Origin: Cystobacter fuscus
GTDB taxonomy: Bacteria; Myxococcota; Myxococcia; Myxococcales; Myxococcaceae
DNA: 64,000 nucleotides
Assembly: GCF_002305875.1 (NCBI RefSeq)
Contig: NZ_CP022098.1
Span: forward strand, 868,001-932,000
Direction of reading: 5' to 3'
Made by a program: the position numbers and the translations under genes. The notes under the pieces are model-generated. The model worked only from the letters and a program-made list of their open reading frames with translations. It made no database searches and was not told the DNA's origin. Below, piece by piece: positions 28,384 to 42,839 of the stretch (position 1 is its first letter; every line of letters begins with the position of its first letter).

Positions 28384-30546
28384 ATGTGGAGACGCCCCCA
28401 TTCGCTCGCCCTCGGAGGGATTCACGTCATGAGGCCGTGCATGGCGCCGGTGTGGTGGGCCCTGGCGGTGGTGCTGCTCGTGGGGTGCGTCACGGGGGAG
28501 CCGTCCGGCGGACTGAGGAGTGGGTGGGGAATGGGAGGCTCGGGGGGACTCTCCCTCCAGAGGGGAGGAGCGGGGGAGGCGCTCGCATGTGGCGGCGTGC
28601 CCATGCCTGCGGGCTGGCCCGACGTGGCCGCCGGTGATGCGGAGGCGCTGTTGGCTCCGTTGCTGAAGTGTCCCACGCCCGGAGACTACGTGGCGTTGCA
28701 GCAGCGGGTGGACATGCCCCGGCTGGTGGAGGCGTTGGATGACTGGAGCGCCATGCGGCTGGCGGCCCTGGGGCCCGTGCGCGCGGACACCGTGGGAGTC
28801 CTCAACGCCAAACGCGTCTCCTTCCTGCTCGCCGCCGCCGAGAGGTATGGCCTCGAGCACGCCGAGGTATTCACCCTCTACGTGCTGCACACGGCGCACG
28901 ATGACGAAGTGGATGGGGTGTTGCGGGGGTTGGCCCGAGACAAGCAGTTGGGGAGGACGCTGGGGCACATGCCCGCGGTGCGGGAGGAGTTGGCGGGGCG
29001 AGGCATGCCGCTGTCGGCCTATGAGGAGCGGGGCGAGAAGGCGGGTGACGTGCTGCGGGGGCTGGGCCGAGCCGCGAGGGATGCGCTGGCCACGAGCATG
29101 GCGAGCGATGGCGTGCGCTACATGGAGATGGCCGAGCGGCGGGGGCAGTTGCCGGCGCCCTACCAGGAAGCGCTGCACGAGGTGGAGAGGGAGCTGGCAT
29201 GGAGGCACTTCGCCCCGGGAAGCGTGGCGGTGGGGAGTTTCGATGCGGCGACGTTTGGAGTGCCGCTGGGATTCTTCTACCTGGTGGTGGGCACGGGCGA
29301 GGGCCTGTCCTCGCTGACGCGGGGCGAGTACGAGCAGGCTACACGCGAGCTGGCACCGGCGGCGCTGGTGGTGGGCCTGTACGCGGGAGGGCGGGGCGTG
29401 CGCGCCCTGGCGGAGGCCCGAGGCGCGCGAGGGCTGGGAAGCCTGGAGGCGCGTCTTTCGCTGCTGAGAGAGCTGGGGCGGCAGTGGGAGGAGCGGCTGG
29501 GGGTGGAGGGAGCGCGGGAGTTGCTGAGGGACATTCGGGCGCGGAGGGAAGCGGCGCACTTCGTGGCGATGGGAGGAGCGGACGCGGCGCTGGCGTTGCG
29601 TGAGGCGCGGGGGGATGTGGCGCGGGCGCAGGTGTGGCTGTCCCAGGCGAAACCTCCGCGCTCGGGCGGAGGAACGGGGAGCGGCTCCGGGCACGTGGCC
29701 TCGGCAGTGGACGGCACGGGACGCCCTTCTCCGACGCGAGCCCTGGCCGCCGAGCGCACCGGGAGCATGGCTTCGTTGGTGGACGAGGCGGAGGGTCTCA
29801 CCCGGGAGGTGGTGGAGGCCCGGCTGGCGTTGGTGGAACTCGACACCGCGGGCCCGCGCCTGTCCAGGGACGTAGCGGTGTTGGAGCGGCAGCGGCCTTC
29901 ACTGGAGGCTCCGCCCCCTGGAGCGAAAGGCAACCCGCTCTGGAGCGAGTACGTCGCGTACCGCGAGAAGCGCCTCGGGGAACTCAAGCAGGGCAAGGCC
30001 GTCGAAGGGCCTTTGCGTTGGGAGGGCTATGAGCGGATGCGGAGGGGGTTCGCCCAGGGGCTGGCCTTCGAGAGCCTCATGGTGGACAAGCTGCGCGCCG
30101 ACGCGGCCTTGCCCCGGGCCGAGCGCCGATTCCTCGGGGACTTCGAGCGGCCGCGCATCGAGAGATGGGTGGGCGTGTGGAAGCAGAGCAGCGGCCTGCG
30201 CTTCGCGGATGTACTCGTCATCGAGGAGGGTCCCAGTGCTGGACGGCCCCCTCGCGTGGAGACACTCAGCTTCAAGAGCCGCGACATGAAGAGGTGGGAA
30301 GGTAAGACCATGGAAGCGCAAATGAAGGCGGATGCGAGAGAAGCCCTGCGCTATTACGGTGAGACATTGGATATCCGTCGGCACTCCCTCCAGTCCCTTC
30401 TGCGCGGGGGTAGCAAGGTGCCGGTTCAAAGGGTCCGCCTCATCTATGAGGGCGGTGACCTCATTCCCATGAGTATTGACGACTTGAATGAGGCATTGAT
30501 CGAGATCCAGGGGAAGGTTCCGGGAGTGGAGGTGTCGTTCCAATGA
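28384..30546 (+). CDS. Cassette gene A3: large lipoprotein with variable C-terminal tip (toxin candidate)
   Basis: 720 residues from ATG 28384. The body is a little more diverged from A1/A2 (roughly 15 substitutions plus a three-residue insertion making ARGARGLGS), so it split earlier or escaped the latest homogenisation. Lipobox LLVGC, body and candidate D...E-x3-K block are kept (VETLSFKSR). The tip differs again: DMKRWEGKTMEAQMKADA and IPMSIDDLNEALIEIQGKV, with the common ending GVEVSFQ. Overlaps B3 by ATGA. Confidence 0.7.
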   Translation: MWRRPHSLALGGIHVMRPCMAPVWWALAVVLLVGCVTGEPSGGLRSGWGMGGSGGLSLQRGGAGEALACGGVPMPAGWPDVAAGDAEALLAPLLKCPTPGDYVALQQRVDMPRLVEALDDWSAMRLAALGPVRADTVGVLNAKRVSFLLAAAERYGLEHAEVFTLYVLHTAHDDEVDGVLRGLARDKQLGRTLGHMPAVREELAGRGMPLSAYEERGEKAGDVLRGLGRAARDALATSMASDGVRYMEMAERRGQLPAPYQEALHEVERELAWRHFAPGSVAVGSFDAATFGVPLGFFYLVVGTGEGLSSLTRGEYEQATRELAPAALVVGLYAGGRGVRALAEARGARGLGSLEARLSLLRELGRQWEERLGVEGARELLRDIRARREAAHFVAMGGADAALALREARGDVARAQVWLSQAKPPRSGGGTGSGSGHVASAVDGTGRPSPTRALAAERTGSMASLVDEAEGLTREVVEARLALVELDTAGPRLSRDVAVLERQRPSLEAPPPGAKGNPLWSEYVAYREKRLGELKQGKAVEGPLRWEGYERMRRGFAQGLAFESLMVDKLRADAALPRAERRFLGDFERPRIERWVGVWKQSSGLRFADVLVIEEGPSAGRPPRVETLSFKSRDMKRWEGKTMEAQMKADAREALRYYGETLDIRRHSLQSLLRGGSKVPVQRVRLIYEGGDLIPMSIDDLNEALIEIQGKVPGVEVSFQ

Positions 30547-31011
30547 AGAGACTGAAGTTTTACGATGTGAAGGAGGAGGACTACCTTCGGCTCAATTTCA
30601 AAGGAGCTTTTGGCTCATGGGTCTCGTTGGAGAGCGAACTGGAGCCTTTTCTCCAATCGCTCGAGGAGTATGCAGGCGAGTGGATGCCGGACGTCGTTGA
30701 AGGCAAGCGGCAACGCAAATGCAACCGCGCCGCCATCTGGAAGGCATTGGAGGAGGAGCGTGACGGAGACTTCGCGACAATTGGCTTCTATCGTACGAAA
30801 TGGCCCGCGCTGGACATGACGCTCCGGCTCCGGTTTCCGCCGCGGATTCCCGAACTGTCTTGCACGATCAAGGTGAAGCCTCTCTCCCTCTTCACTGAGG
30901 ATGAGCGCTGCCAGTCATTCATGAAGATGGTGCGTGCCTGGGCCTCTCGTTATCTGGTGTCCCATGCTCTAGCCCATAGTTCTGATGACGGAGAAGTCGC
31001 GGGCGCTCCTC
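30287..31011 (+). other. Variable junction block of cassette 3
   Basis: Third version of the A-tip/B-head block, again AT-richer than its flanks (for example ATGAGTATTGACGACTTGAA near 30469). Confidence 0.75.
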
Positions 31012-31889
31012 TCTTTGGTCGAGAGATGCAGACGTCCATTCGAGACGGATTCGACAAGATCTACGAGGTATCCTGGCTCAACGTCTTCGGCCCGAAGTTG
31101 GTGGAGTCCGTGGGTCGCGAGCGCATGCTGTCCACGCCGGCCTGGCGGGTGGAGGAGTTGCCCAATGGCTCCATCTTCCTCGTGACGCGGCCCACGCCAG
31201 CGGACTTCGCCAGCGACGAGGCCCGCCTCGCCCAGGCCCGTGCCCATGTCCACCTCCGGCCGGACCTGGACTTCGACACCGTGCTGCGCGGCCTGCGCGA
31301 GCGCAGCGCCCTGCTCGCTCCCGTGGAGCCCCGCTTCCCTCCGGACGTGGAGCCGTTCCTCTCGCGCGTGGTGGAGCGCATCTCCAGTCACGTGCGCTCG
31401 CGCAAAATCGCCGAGTTCAACGCCTGGCGTCCGCCCGAGCCGGACGAGTGGCGTCCCGCCGACTCCGCCTTGCCGCCAGACGTGGAGGAGGTGGAGCGAG
31501 CCCGTGCGCATTACCGCTACCTCGCCGAGCACCTGGTGGCGCTGCTGCACACGAAGGTGCCTTCCGTCTTCGACACGACGCCCGAGTCGCTCTCGGACGT
31601 GGACTACCAGTTCTGGCATCAGGAATTCCCACGAGTCTTCGAGCGGCAGAACATCGACACGCTCGCGGTGCCCGCCATAGGCGCGTACCTGGGCGAGGTG
31701 CTGGTGCGCCACCTGGGGGGACAGTGGATACCGCGCCAGAAGCTCGAGGAGGCGCAGGTGCGCGTGGGAGACCGGGTCTGGCTCCCGTTCGTCCGGGCCT
31801 GGCGCTACATGCGCACCTGCCAGTCGCTGCTGGACTTCTCCCTCACCCAGCTCTACCGCGTCGCCGAGCGGCACCGCGCCGCCGGGTGA
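30543..31889 (+). CDS. Cassette gene B3: candidate immunity protein, Imm52-like
   Basis: 448 residues. Head closer to B1 than to B2 (shares KRLKF, WMPDVVEGK, SHALAHSSDDG) yet still with many differences from B1; tail nearly identical to the others, with small private changes (YQFWHQE, FERQNIDT). Overlaps A3 by ATGA. The repeat homology stops about 12-15 bases after its stop (GTGACATCTC..ATG), which marks the right edge of the array. Confidence 0.65.
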   Translation: MKRLKFYDVKEEDYLRLNFKGAFGSWVSLESELEPFLQSLEEYAGEWMPDVVEGKRQRKCNRAAIWKALEEERDGDFATIGFYRTKWPALDMTLRLRFPPRIPELSCTIKVKPLSLFTEDERCQSFMKMVRAWASRYLVSHALAHSSDDGEVAGAPLFGREMQTSIRDGFDKIYEVSWLNVFGPKLVESVGRERMLSTPAWRVEELPNGSIFLVTRPTPADFASDEARLAQARAHVHLRPDLDFDTVLRGLRERSALLAPVEPRFPPDVEPFLSRVVERISSHVRSRKIAEFNAWRPPEPDEWRPADSALPPDVEEVERARAHYRYLAEHLVALLHTKVPSVFDTTPESLSDVDYQFWHQEFPRVFERQNIDTLAVPAIGAYLGEVLVRHLGGQWIPRQKLEEAQVRVGDRVWLPFVRAWRYMRTCQSLLDFSLTQLYRVAERHRAAG

Positions 31890-31962
31890 CATCTCTCATG
31901 GCGGCGGCATGCCCTGGTGTACATACAAGCCCCAGGCGAGCCGGTTTCCCCGGGAGGCGTGA

Positions 31963-32394
31963 GTGAGCACCTCGAAGCACCTGCTGTTCTTCGACGGCGT
32001 CTGCGTGCTGTGCAACCACACGGTCCACTTCATCCACGCGCGCGACCGCCAGGACGTCTTCCTCTTCGCCCAGCTCCAGGGAGCGCTCGCCCGGGAACTC
32101 CTCGCCCGCCATGGCAAGGACGCGGCCGCCCTGGATGGCGTGTACCTCCTGGCCGACCGGGGCTCCTCGAACGAACGGCTCCTCTGGAAATATGCCGCCG
32201 TGCGGTTCGTGTTGCGTCAACTCGGTGGCGTGTGGAAGGGGCTGTCCGTGCTCATGGGCGTGCTCCCCGCGCGCGTGGGCGACTTCTTCTATGAGCTGGT
32301 AGCGCGCAACCGCTACCAGCTCGTCGGCAAGTACGAACAATGCGCGCTCCCTCCCCCGGAACTCCGGCGCAAATTCGTGGCCGACGGGGAGTAG
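31963..32394 (+). CDS. DCC-family (DUF393) thiol-disulfide oxidoreductase-like protein
   Basis: 143 residues. Starts GTG 31963 with GGAGG 5 bases upstream. The N-terminus LFFDGVCVLCNHTVHFI carries the DxxCxxC motif (C14, C17) of the DCC family, predicted thioredoxin-like; the middle is mildly hydrophobic (WKYAAVRFVLRQLGGVWKGL). Members are thought to act in redox or vitamin-K-linked chemistry but few are characterised. First unique gene after the cassette array; no evidence that it belongs to the array. Confidence 0.85.
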   Translation: MSTSKHLLFFDGVCVLCNHTVHFIHARDRQDVFLFAQLQGALARELLARHGKDAAALDGVYLLADRGSSNERLLWKYAAVRFVLRQLGGVWKGLSVLMGVLPARVGDFFYELVARNRYQLVGKYEQCALPPPELRRKFVADGE

Positions 32395-32503
32395 GACGAG
32401 CGCCTGGCCGTCCGTCCGCAGAGCACCCGGCACTCACGGCGCAGGAACGAACCCACGGCTCCACGGGGTTGGGAACAAGCCCCACCTCTGACAGGAGCCG
32501 CCG

Positions 32504-37785
<5,282 letters not shown>

Positions 37786-37786
<1 letters not shown>

Positions 37787-39384
37787 TGATGGAAGCGACG
37801 ACTTGGACGGGAGACGGCCGTATGACCGGCTCTCGGGAGGGGCGCGCGAGCCTTTCCCGGGCCCGCATCCTGGCCGTTGATGATCACTCGCCCAACCTGC
37901 TCGCCCTCGAGGCGACGCTGGGAGACCTGGGCGAGGTGGTGAAGGTGCAATCCGGAGAAGAGGCCCTCCTGCGCCTGTTGCGCGAGGACTTCGCCCTCAT
38001 CCTGCTGGACGTGCAGATGCCCGGCATGGATGGATTCGAGACGGCCCGGCTCATCAAGGAGCGCGAGCGCTCGCGCTTCATCCCCATCGTCTTCCTCACC
38101 GCGCGCAGCCGCGACGCCTCGCACGTGTTCCGGGGCTACGCCCAGGGCGCGGTGGACTACGTCCTCAAGCCCTTCGCGCCGGAGATCCTCCGCTCGAAGG
38201 TGGCCGTCTTCGTGGAGCTGTTCCTCAAGGAGCAGCAGCTCAAGCGCCAGGAAGCGCTGCTGCGCCAGCGCGAGCGCGAGACCCTGGAGCGCGAGAGCGC
38301 ATACCGCTACCGCCTGCTGGCCGATGCCATGCCCCTGTGCGTGTTCTTCGCGGACGCCGAGGGCCGGCTGCGCCAGGGCAACCGCGCGTGGTGCGAGTTG
38401 TCCGGTCTGTCCGCCAGCGAGGTGGAGGACTTATGGCGCTCGGAGGCCGTGCACTCCGAGGACCGCGAGGGCGCGCACGCGGCCTGGTGCCACTCGGTGC
38501 TCACCGGTGAGTCCTTCGAGGTGCAGTTCCGGATGCGCCGCCAGGAGGACGGTGGCTTCCGCTGGTTCCTGGGCCGGGCCGTGCCGGAGCGCAATGGCCA
38601 GGGGCTCATCACCGGGTGGATCATCACCGCCACGGACATCGACGACCCGAAGCGCGCGGGAGAGGCCCTGGCGCGGGCGAACGCGGCGAAGGATGCCTTC
38701 CTGGCGGCGGCCTCGCACGAGCTGCGCACTCCCCTGGCGGCGGCGAAGATGCAGGTGCAGCTCGCCGAGCGTAAATATGGCGAGGAGATGAGCGAGGGGC
38801 CGCGCCGGGCGCTCGCGGGGCTCAACCGGCAGGTGGACCGGATGACGAAGCTCGTGTCGGATCTGCTCGACGTGAGCCGGCTGCTCACCGGCCGTCTGTC
38901 GTTGGAGGAGGAGGAGTTCGACCTGGTGCCGCTCCTGCGCACCGCGTGCGAGCGCCTGCAGATGCTCACCTCCGAGCACTCGTTGCTCCTCGACGTCCCC
39001 GAGTGGTTGCCCATGTGGGGCGACCCGGGACGCATCGAGCAGGTGGTGACCAACCTCGTGTCCAACGCCGTGCGTTACTCGCCGCAAGGCGGCACGGTGC
39101 GGTTGCGCGCGTGGGTGGAAGGGGGGGAGCTGGCGCTGGGGGTGAGCGACGAGGGCGTCGGCATTCCCGCGGAGAAGCTGGCGTTCATCTTCGAGCGCTT
39201 CGGTCAGGCCCATGGCGCGCGCTATGGCGGGCTGGGGCTGGGGCTGACGATTTCGCAGGGCATCGTCGTGCAGCACGGCGGACGCATCTGGGCGGAGTCC
39301 TCGGGCATCGAGGGCGAGGGCAGCACCTTCCAGGTCCGCCTGCCCCTGCATTCCAGCGAGGCGGACCGCGAGCTCTCCTCCTGA
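37786..39384 (+). CDS. REC-PAS sensor histidine kinase
   Basis: 532 residues. ATG 37786 overlaps the TGA of the giant kinase (ACTGATGATG), so the pair is co-translated; ATG 37789 is equally possible. Receiver at 25-145 (D75 in LLDVQMPGMDG, Lys in VLKPF), coiled linker, PAS at ~165-300 (GYRLLADAMPLCVFF-like), HisKA H311 (ASHELRTPL), HATPase with NLVSNAVRY and GLGLGLTIS. The N-terminal receiver suggests it is phosphorylated by the preceding kinase. Confidence 0.9.
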
Positions 39385-39401
39385 ACGGGTAGGATGGGCG
39401 C

Positions 39402-40577
39402 ATGGCGAAGCGCACCCGCATCATCGAGGGAACCTGGAACTGCACCTCGTGCGACACCCGCGACATCCCCGCGCGGTTTCGCAAGTGCCCCACGTGCAAC
39501 AACCCGCGTGAGGAGTCCGGCCGGGAATCCGAGTTCGATTTCGGAGAGGTGGACGCGGCCTCGGGCAGGCTCAAGCGCGAGGGCACGCGGGACGAGAAGG
39601 CCCTGTCCGCCGCCGGCGCGGGCACGGATTGGTTCTGCGACTACTGCCAGTCCTCCAACCGGGGGGACACGGCGGTGTGCCATCACTGCCGCGCCGAGCG
39701 CTCCAGTGGCTCGCGCGCCCTGTCGGAGGAGGAGCTGCGAGCCGCCGCGCCACCTCCCGCCGCGCGCAAGCGGTCCCTTCCCCGGTGGCTGCTCTACGCG
39801 GGCGTGGGCGTGTTCGTCTGCTTCGGTAGCTGCGTGGGGCTGGCGATCTGGGGCTCCATCACCCATGACTATCCGGGGCGCGTGATGTCCACCGAGTGGA
39901 CCCACACCGTGCGGCGCCAGAGCTTCCAGCGGGTGAAGCTCGAGGGGTGGCGGGACGAGCTGCGCGCGGCCGCCGCCCGGATGCCCGTGAATGGGCAGGG
40001 CGAGGTGGCGGGGGTGGAGAACATCCGCGACTGCGTCAGCCGGCAGCGCGGCACCCGCCAGGTGGCCATCGGCACCCGGGAGGTGTGCTCGAACAAGACG
40101 CGCTCGGTGGCGTGCGGGACCGAGGAGAAGTGCACGACGAAGAAGCTCGGCAATGGCTACGCGCAGGAGACGTGTCACGACGTGACGAAGTACTGCGACG
40201 AGACATACCGCGACTGCCATGACGAGACGCAGTACCGCACCGAGCCCGTCTTCGCCCAGAAGTGCGCCTATGACACCTACCAATGGAAGCAGGTGGATGA
40301 GCGCAAGCTGTCCGGCCACGAGGATGCCCCGCGCTGGCCCGAACTCCAGGCCGGCTCCCTGGACAGGCTGGAGCGGGAGGCGAAGTACCGCGTCCAGGTC
40401 GAGTACACGGATGGCGCCACCAAGACCCACGTCCTCGAGCCGAAGACCGAGGCCGAGTTCCTCTCCTGGAAGAAGGGCACGCCCCTGTCGCTGAAGGTCA
40501 GCAACTCTGGCAAGGTCGAGCAGGTGACTCCGGGGGGCGGCAAGTCCCCGGATGGACGCGAGGAGACAGGCCGATGA
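39402..40577 (+). CDS. Membrane protein with two zinc ribbons and a cysteine-rich C-terminal region
   Basis: 391 residues. Two RanBP2-type zinc ribbons: WNCTSCDTRDIPARFRKCPTC (C-x2-C...C-x2-C, residues ~12-35) and WFCDYCQSSNRGDTAVCHHC (~77-98). One membrane helix (WLLYAGVGVFVCFGSCVGLA, ~130-150). The far side has nine or so cysteines in pairs (CSNKTRSVACGTEEKC, CHDVTKYC, YRDCHDE). Conserved-looking but no known function; zinc ribbons suggest nucleic-acid or protein binding inside the cell. ATG has AGGATGGGCGC upstream. Overlaps kynU by ATGA. Confidence 0.78.
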   Translation: MAKRTRIIEGTWNCTSCDTRDIPARFRKCPTCNNPREESGRESEFDFGEVDAASGRLKREGTRDEKALSAAGAGTDWFCDYCQSSNRGDTAVCHHCRAERSSGSRALSEEELRAAAPPPAARKRSLPRWLLYAGVGVFVCFGSCVGLAIWGSITHDYPGRVMSTEWTHTVRRQSFQRVKLEGWRDELRAAAARMPVNGQGEVAGVENIRDCVSRQRGTRQVAIGTREVCSNKTRSVACGTEEKCTTKKLGNGYAQETCHDVTKYCDETYRDCHDETQYRTEPVFAQKCAYDTYQWKQVDERKLSGHEDAPRWPELQAGSLDRLEREAKYRVQVEYTDGATKTHVLEPKTEAEFLSWKKGTPLSLKVSNSGKVEQVTPGGGKSPDGREETGR

Positions 40578-41845
40578 GTGGTGAGTTCGAGCCCGGCGAG
40601 GCGTTCGCCCGGCGCATGGACGCGGAGGATCCGTTGCGCTCCTTCCGCGAGGAGTTCCTCTTTCCCGTCCATGGTGACGGGCACGAGCTGTACCTGCTGG
40701 GCAACTCCCTGGGCCTTCAGCCGCGCAAGGCGAGGGAGTACGTGCTGGCGGCCATGGAGGACTGGGCGCGGCTGGGCGTGGACGGCCACTTCAAGGGCTC
40801 GCCGCCGTGGATGGAGTTCCACGTCGGCCTGGGCGAGCAGATGGCGCGGGTGGTGGGCGCGCGGCCCGAGGAAGTGGTGGTGATGAACACCCTCACGGTG
40901 AACCTGCACCTGATGATGGTGTCCTTCTACCGGCCCACTCCCGAGCGCTCGAAGATCCTCATGGAGGCGAGCGCCTTTCCCTCGGACCAGTACGCGGTGG
41001 CCGCGCAGGTGCGCCACCACGGGTACGCGCCGGAGCGGACGGTGATTCCGCTCGCGCCCCGCCCGGGGGAGGAGACGCTGCGCCACGAGGACATCCTCGA
41101 CACGCTGGAGCGGCACGGGAAGGAGATCGCCCTGGTGCTGCTGGGCAACGTGAACTACCTCACCGGCCAGGCCTTCGACATGGCGGCCATCACCCGCGCG
41201 GCGCACCGGCAGGGCTGCCGGGTGGGGTTCGATCTGGCGCACGCCGCGGGCAACCTGCGGCTGTCCCTGCACGAGGACGGGCCGGACTTCGCCGTGTGGT
41301 GCTCGTACAAGTACCTCAATGGGGGCCCGGGCGCGCTGGGCGGTGTCTTCATCCACGAGCGCCACCTGCGCGATGCGTCCCTGCACCGGCTGCCGGGCTG
41401 GTGGGGTAACGACAGGGGCACGCGCTTCCAGATGAAGCCGGACTTCGAGCCCGCGCCGGGCGCCGAGGGCTGGGTGCTGTCCAATCCGCCCATCATCCAG
41501 ATGGCGGCCCTGCGCGCCTCGCTGGAGCTCTTCGATCGCGCGACGATGCCGGCCCTGCGCGCCAAGAGCGAGAAGCTCACGGGCTACCTGGAGTTCCTCA
41601 TCGACCGGCTCCCGGAGGGCTTCGTGCGCAGCCTCACGTCCAGGGATCCGGGACAGCGCGGCGCCCACCTGTCGCTGCGCTTCACGAAGGATCCCCAGCG
41701 CATGCTGGAGACGCTGCGCGCGGAGGGCATCCACTGCGACTTCCGCTACCCGGACATCATCCGCGCCGCGCCCGTGCCCCTCTACAACAGCTTCCTGGAC
41801 GTCCACCGCTTCGTGAGCGTGCTCGAGCGCTACGCGCGCGGCTGA
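40574..41845 (+). CDS. kynU: Kynureninase
   Basis: 423 residues, the usual length. PLP enzyme hydrolysing L-kynurenine to anthranilate and alanine. Features: [13 protein letters not shown] near the start, [20 protein letters not shown], and PLP-lysine K246 in [15 protein letters not shown] 40574 overlaps the upstream stop (ATGA). The convergent gene, 10 bases after the stop, may encode the preceding enzyme of the pathway. Product anthranilate could feed tryptophan, quinolone or secondary-metabolite synthesis. Confidence 0.94.
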   Translation: MSGEFEPGEAFARRMDAEDPLRSFREEFLFPVHGDGHELYLLGNSLGLQPRKAREYVLAAMEDWARLGVDGHFKGSPPWMEFHVGLGEQMARVVGARPEEVVVMNTLTVNLHLMMVSFYRPTPERSKILMEASAFPSDQYAVAAQVRHHGYAPERTVIPLAPRPGEETLRHEDILDTLERHGKEIALVLLGNVNYLTGQAFDMAAITRAAHRQGCRVGFDLAHAAGNLRLSLHEDGPDFAVWCSYKYLNGGPGALGGVFIHERHLRDASLHRLPGWWGNDRGTRFQMKPDFEPAPGAEGWVLSNPPIIQMAALRASLELFDRATMPALRAKSEKLTGYLEFLIDRLPEGFVRSLTSRDPGQRGAHLSLRFTKDPQRMLETLRAEGIHCDFRYPDIIRAAPVPLYNSFLDVHRFVSVLERYARG

Positions 41846-41855
41846 GCCTCGCTTT

Positions 41856-42662
41856 TCACAGCAGGGACTGGATGGCCTCGACGATCTGGGGCCACTCGCG
41901 GGCCTTGGGGTTGATGACCTCGAAGTGTCCCGCCCCGGGCAGGCGCACCAGCCGCACCTTCTCCCCGAGCGAGGCGGCCCGCTGCTGGTAGCCCTCGCTG
42001 AGGCTCACCGGCACGGTGTCGTCCTCGGTGCCGTGGACGAGCACCTGCTGGACGCCCAGGGGCAGCAGCGCCGAGGGAGAGCCGAGCCGGTAGCGCTCGG
42101 GTACCTGGGTGGGGGTGCCCCCGAGGAAGGACTCGACGATGCCGTCGCCCAGGCGCAGGGTGAAGGCACGCTCCAGGTCCACCACGCCCGCGAGCGAGAC
42201 GGCGCCCCGGGGCTTGAGCGGCTTGTCCGTGTGCAGGGGCTGTCCGGCCTGGAGCCGTCCCCGAGCCGCGAGCCAGAGCGCCAGGTGGCCTCCGGCGGAG
42301 TGTCCGATGATGACCACGCGCTGGAGATCCAGGGGGTGGCGTGTGGCGAGGGTGCGCAGGAAGTCGGTGCCGAGCGCCACGTCCTCGAAGGTACCCTTCC
42401 AGCCACCGTCCGGATGGCCCACGCGCCGGTACTCGAGGCTCCAGGTGGCCAGCCCCCGCCGGGTGAGGTCCGCGCACAGGTGTCCCACGTGCTCCAGGTC
42501 ATAGCGCGCGCGCCAGAAGCCGCCGTGCACCACCACCACCACGGGGTGGGGGCCCTTGCCTGGGGGCAGTCGCAGGTCGCCGAACTGGTGGGTGATGCCG
42601 CCGTAGGAAATCCGCTGATCGGCGGGCGGCGCGGGGGTCTCCAGCATCCAGGTGGGGTTCAT
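41856..42662 (-). CDS. Alpha/beta hydrolase with HGGxW motif, candidate kynurenine formamidase
   Basis: 268 residues. Contains HGGFW (oxyanion motif HGGxW of eukaryote-type kynurenine formamidases AFMID/BNA7), nucleophile serine in [11 protein letters not shown], an acid in [11 protein letters not shown] and H in PGAGHFEVI. The general class is esterase/lipase of the HSL/AFMID type. Because it faces kynU with a 10-base gap, formylkynurenine hydrolysis is the most economical role, but generic esterase cannot be excluded. ATG 42662 lacks a clear ribosome site. Confidence 0.8.
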   Translation of the reverse strand: MNPTWMLETPAPPADQRISYGGITHQFGDLRLPPGKGPHPVVVVVHGGFWRARYDLEHVGHLCADLTRRGLATWSLEYRRVGHPDGGWKGTFEDVALGTDFLRTLATRHPLDLQRVVIIGHSAGGHLALWLAARGRLQAGQPLHTDKPLKPRGAVSLAGVVDLERAFTLRLGDGIVESFLGGTPTQVPERYRLGSPSALLPLGVQQVLVHGTEDDTVPVSLSEGYQQRAASLGEKVRLVRLPGAGHFEVINPKAREWPQIVEAIQSLL

Positions 42663-42839
42663 GAAGGGTGGAGCATGGGGGGGAGCCGGTGGGAGGAGCA
42701 AGGCCGGGACGGGGGGGGCGCGCCCGGGATGTCGGACGCTGATCGCGGCGGTGATCAAAACGGTTTTCTGGGCGCCGACGGGGCGGTAGGAACGGGCCGC
42801 ACCCGGGGTCCTTCCGGGCCAGCCGTCGAAGGAGCTGCG

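Larger units (their letters stand above)
21338..31902 (+). repeat. Three tandem ~3.52 kb A-B cassettes
   Basis: Unit period measured at homologous starts: A1 to A2 3520 bp, A2 to A3 3526 bp; B1 to B2 3526 bp, B2 to B3 3529 bp. Units are nearly identical outside a ~725 bp junction block. No insertion sequence, integrase or tRNA was seen at either edge (allA left, DCC-family gene right). Confidence 0.95.

Noticed and set aside
21338-31902. Assembly artefact as explanation of the triplication
   Set aside because: Copies differ at many sites, most strongly in the junction blocks, and A3 has a three-codon insertion, so they are real separate copies; long reads would still be useful to confirm the copy number.
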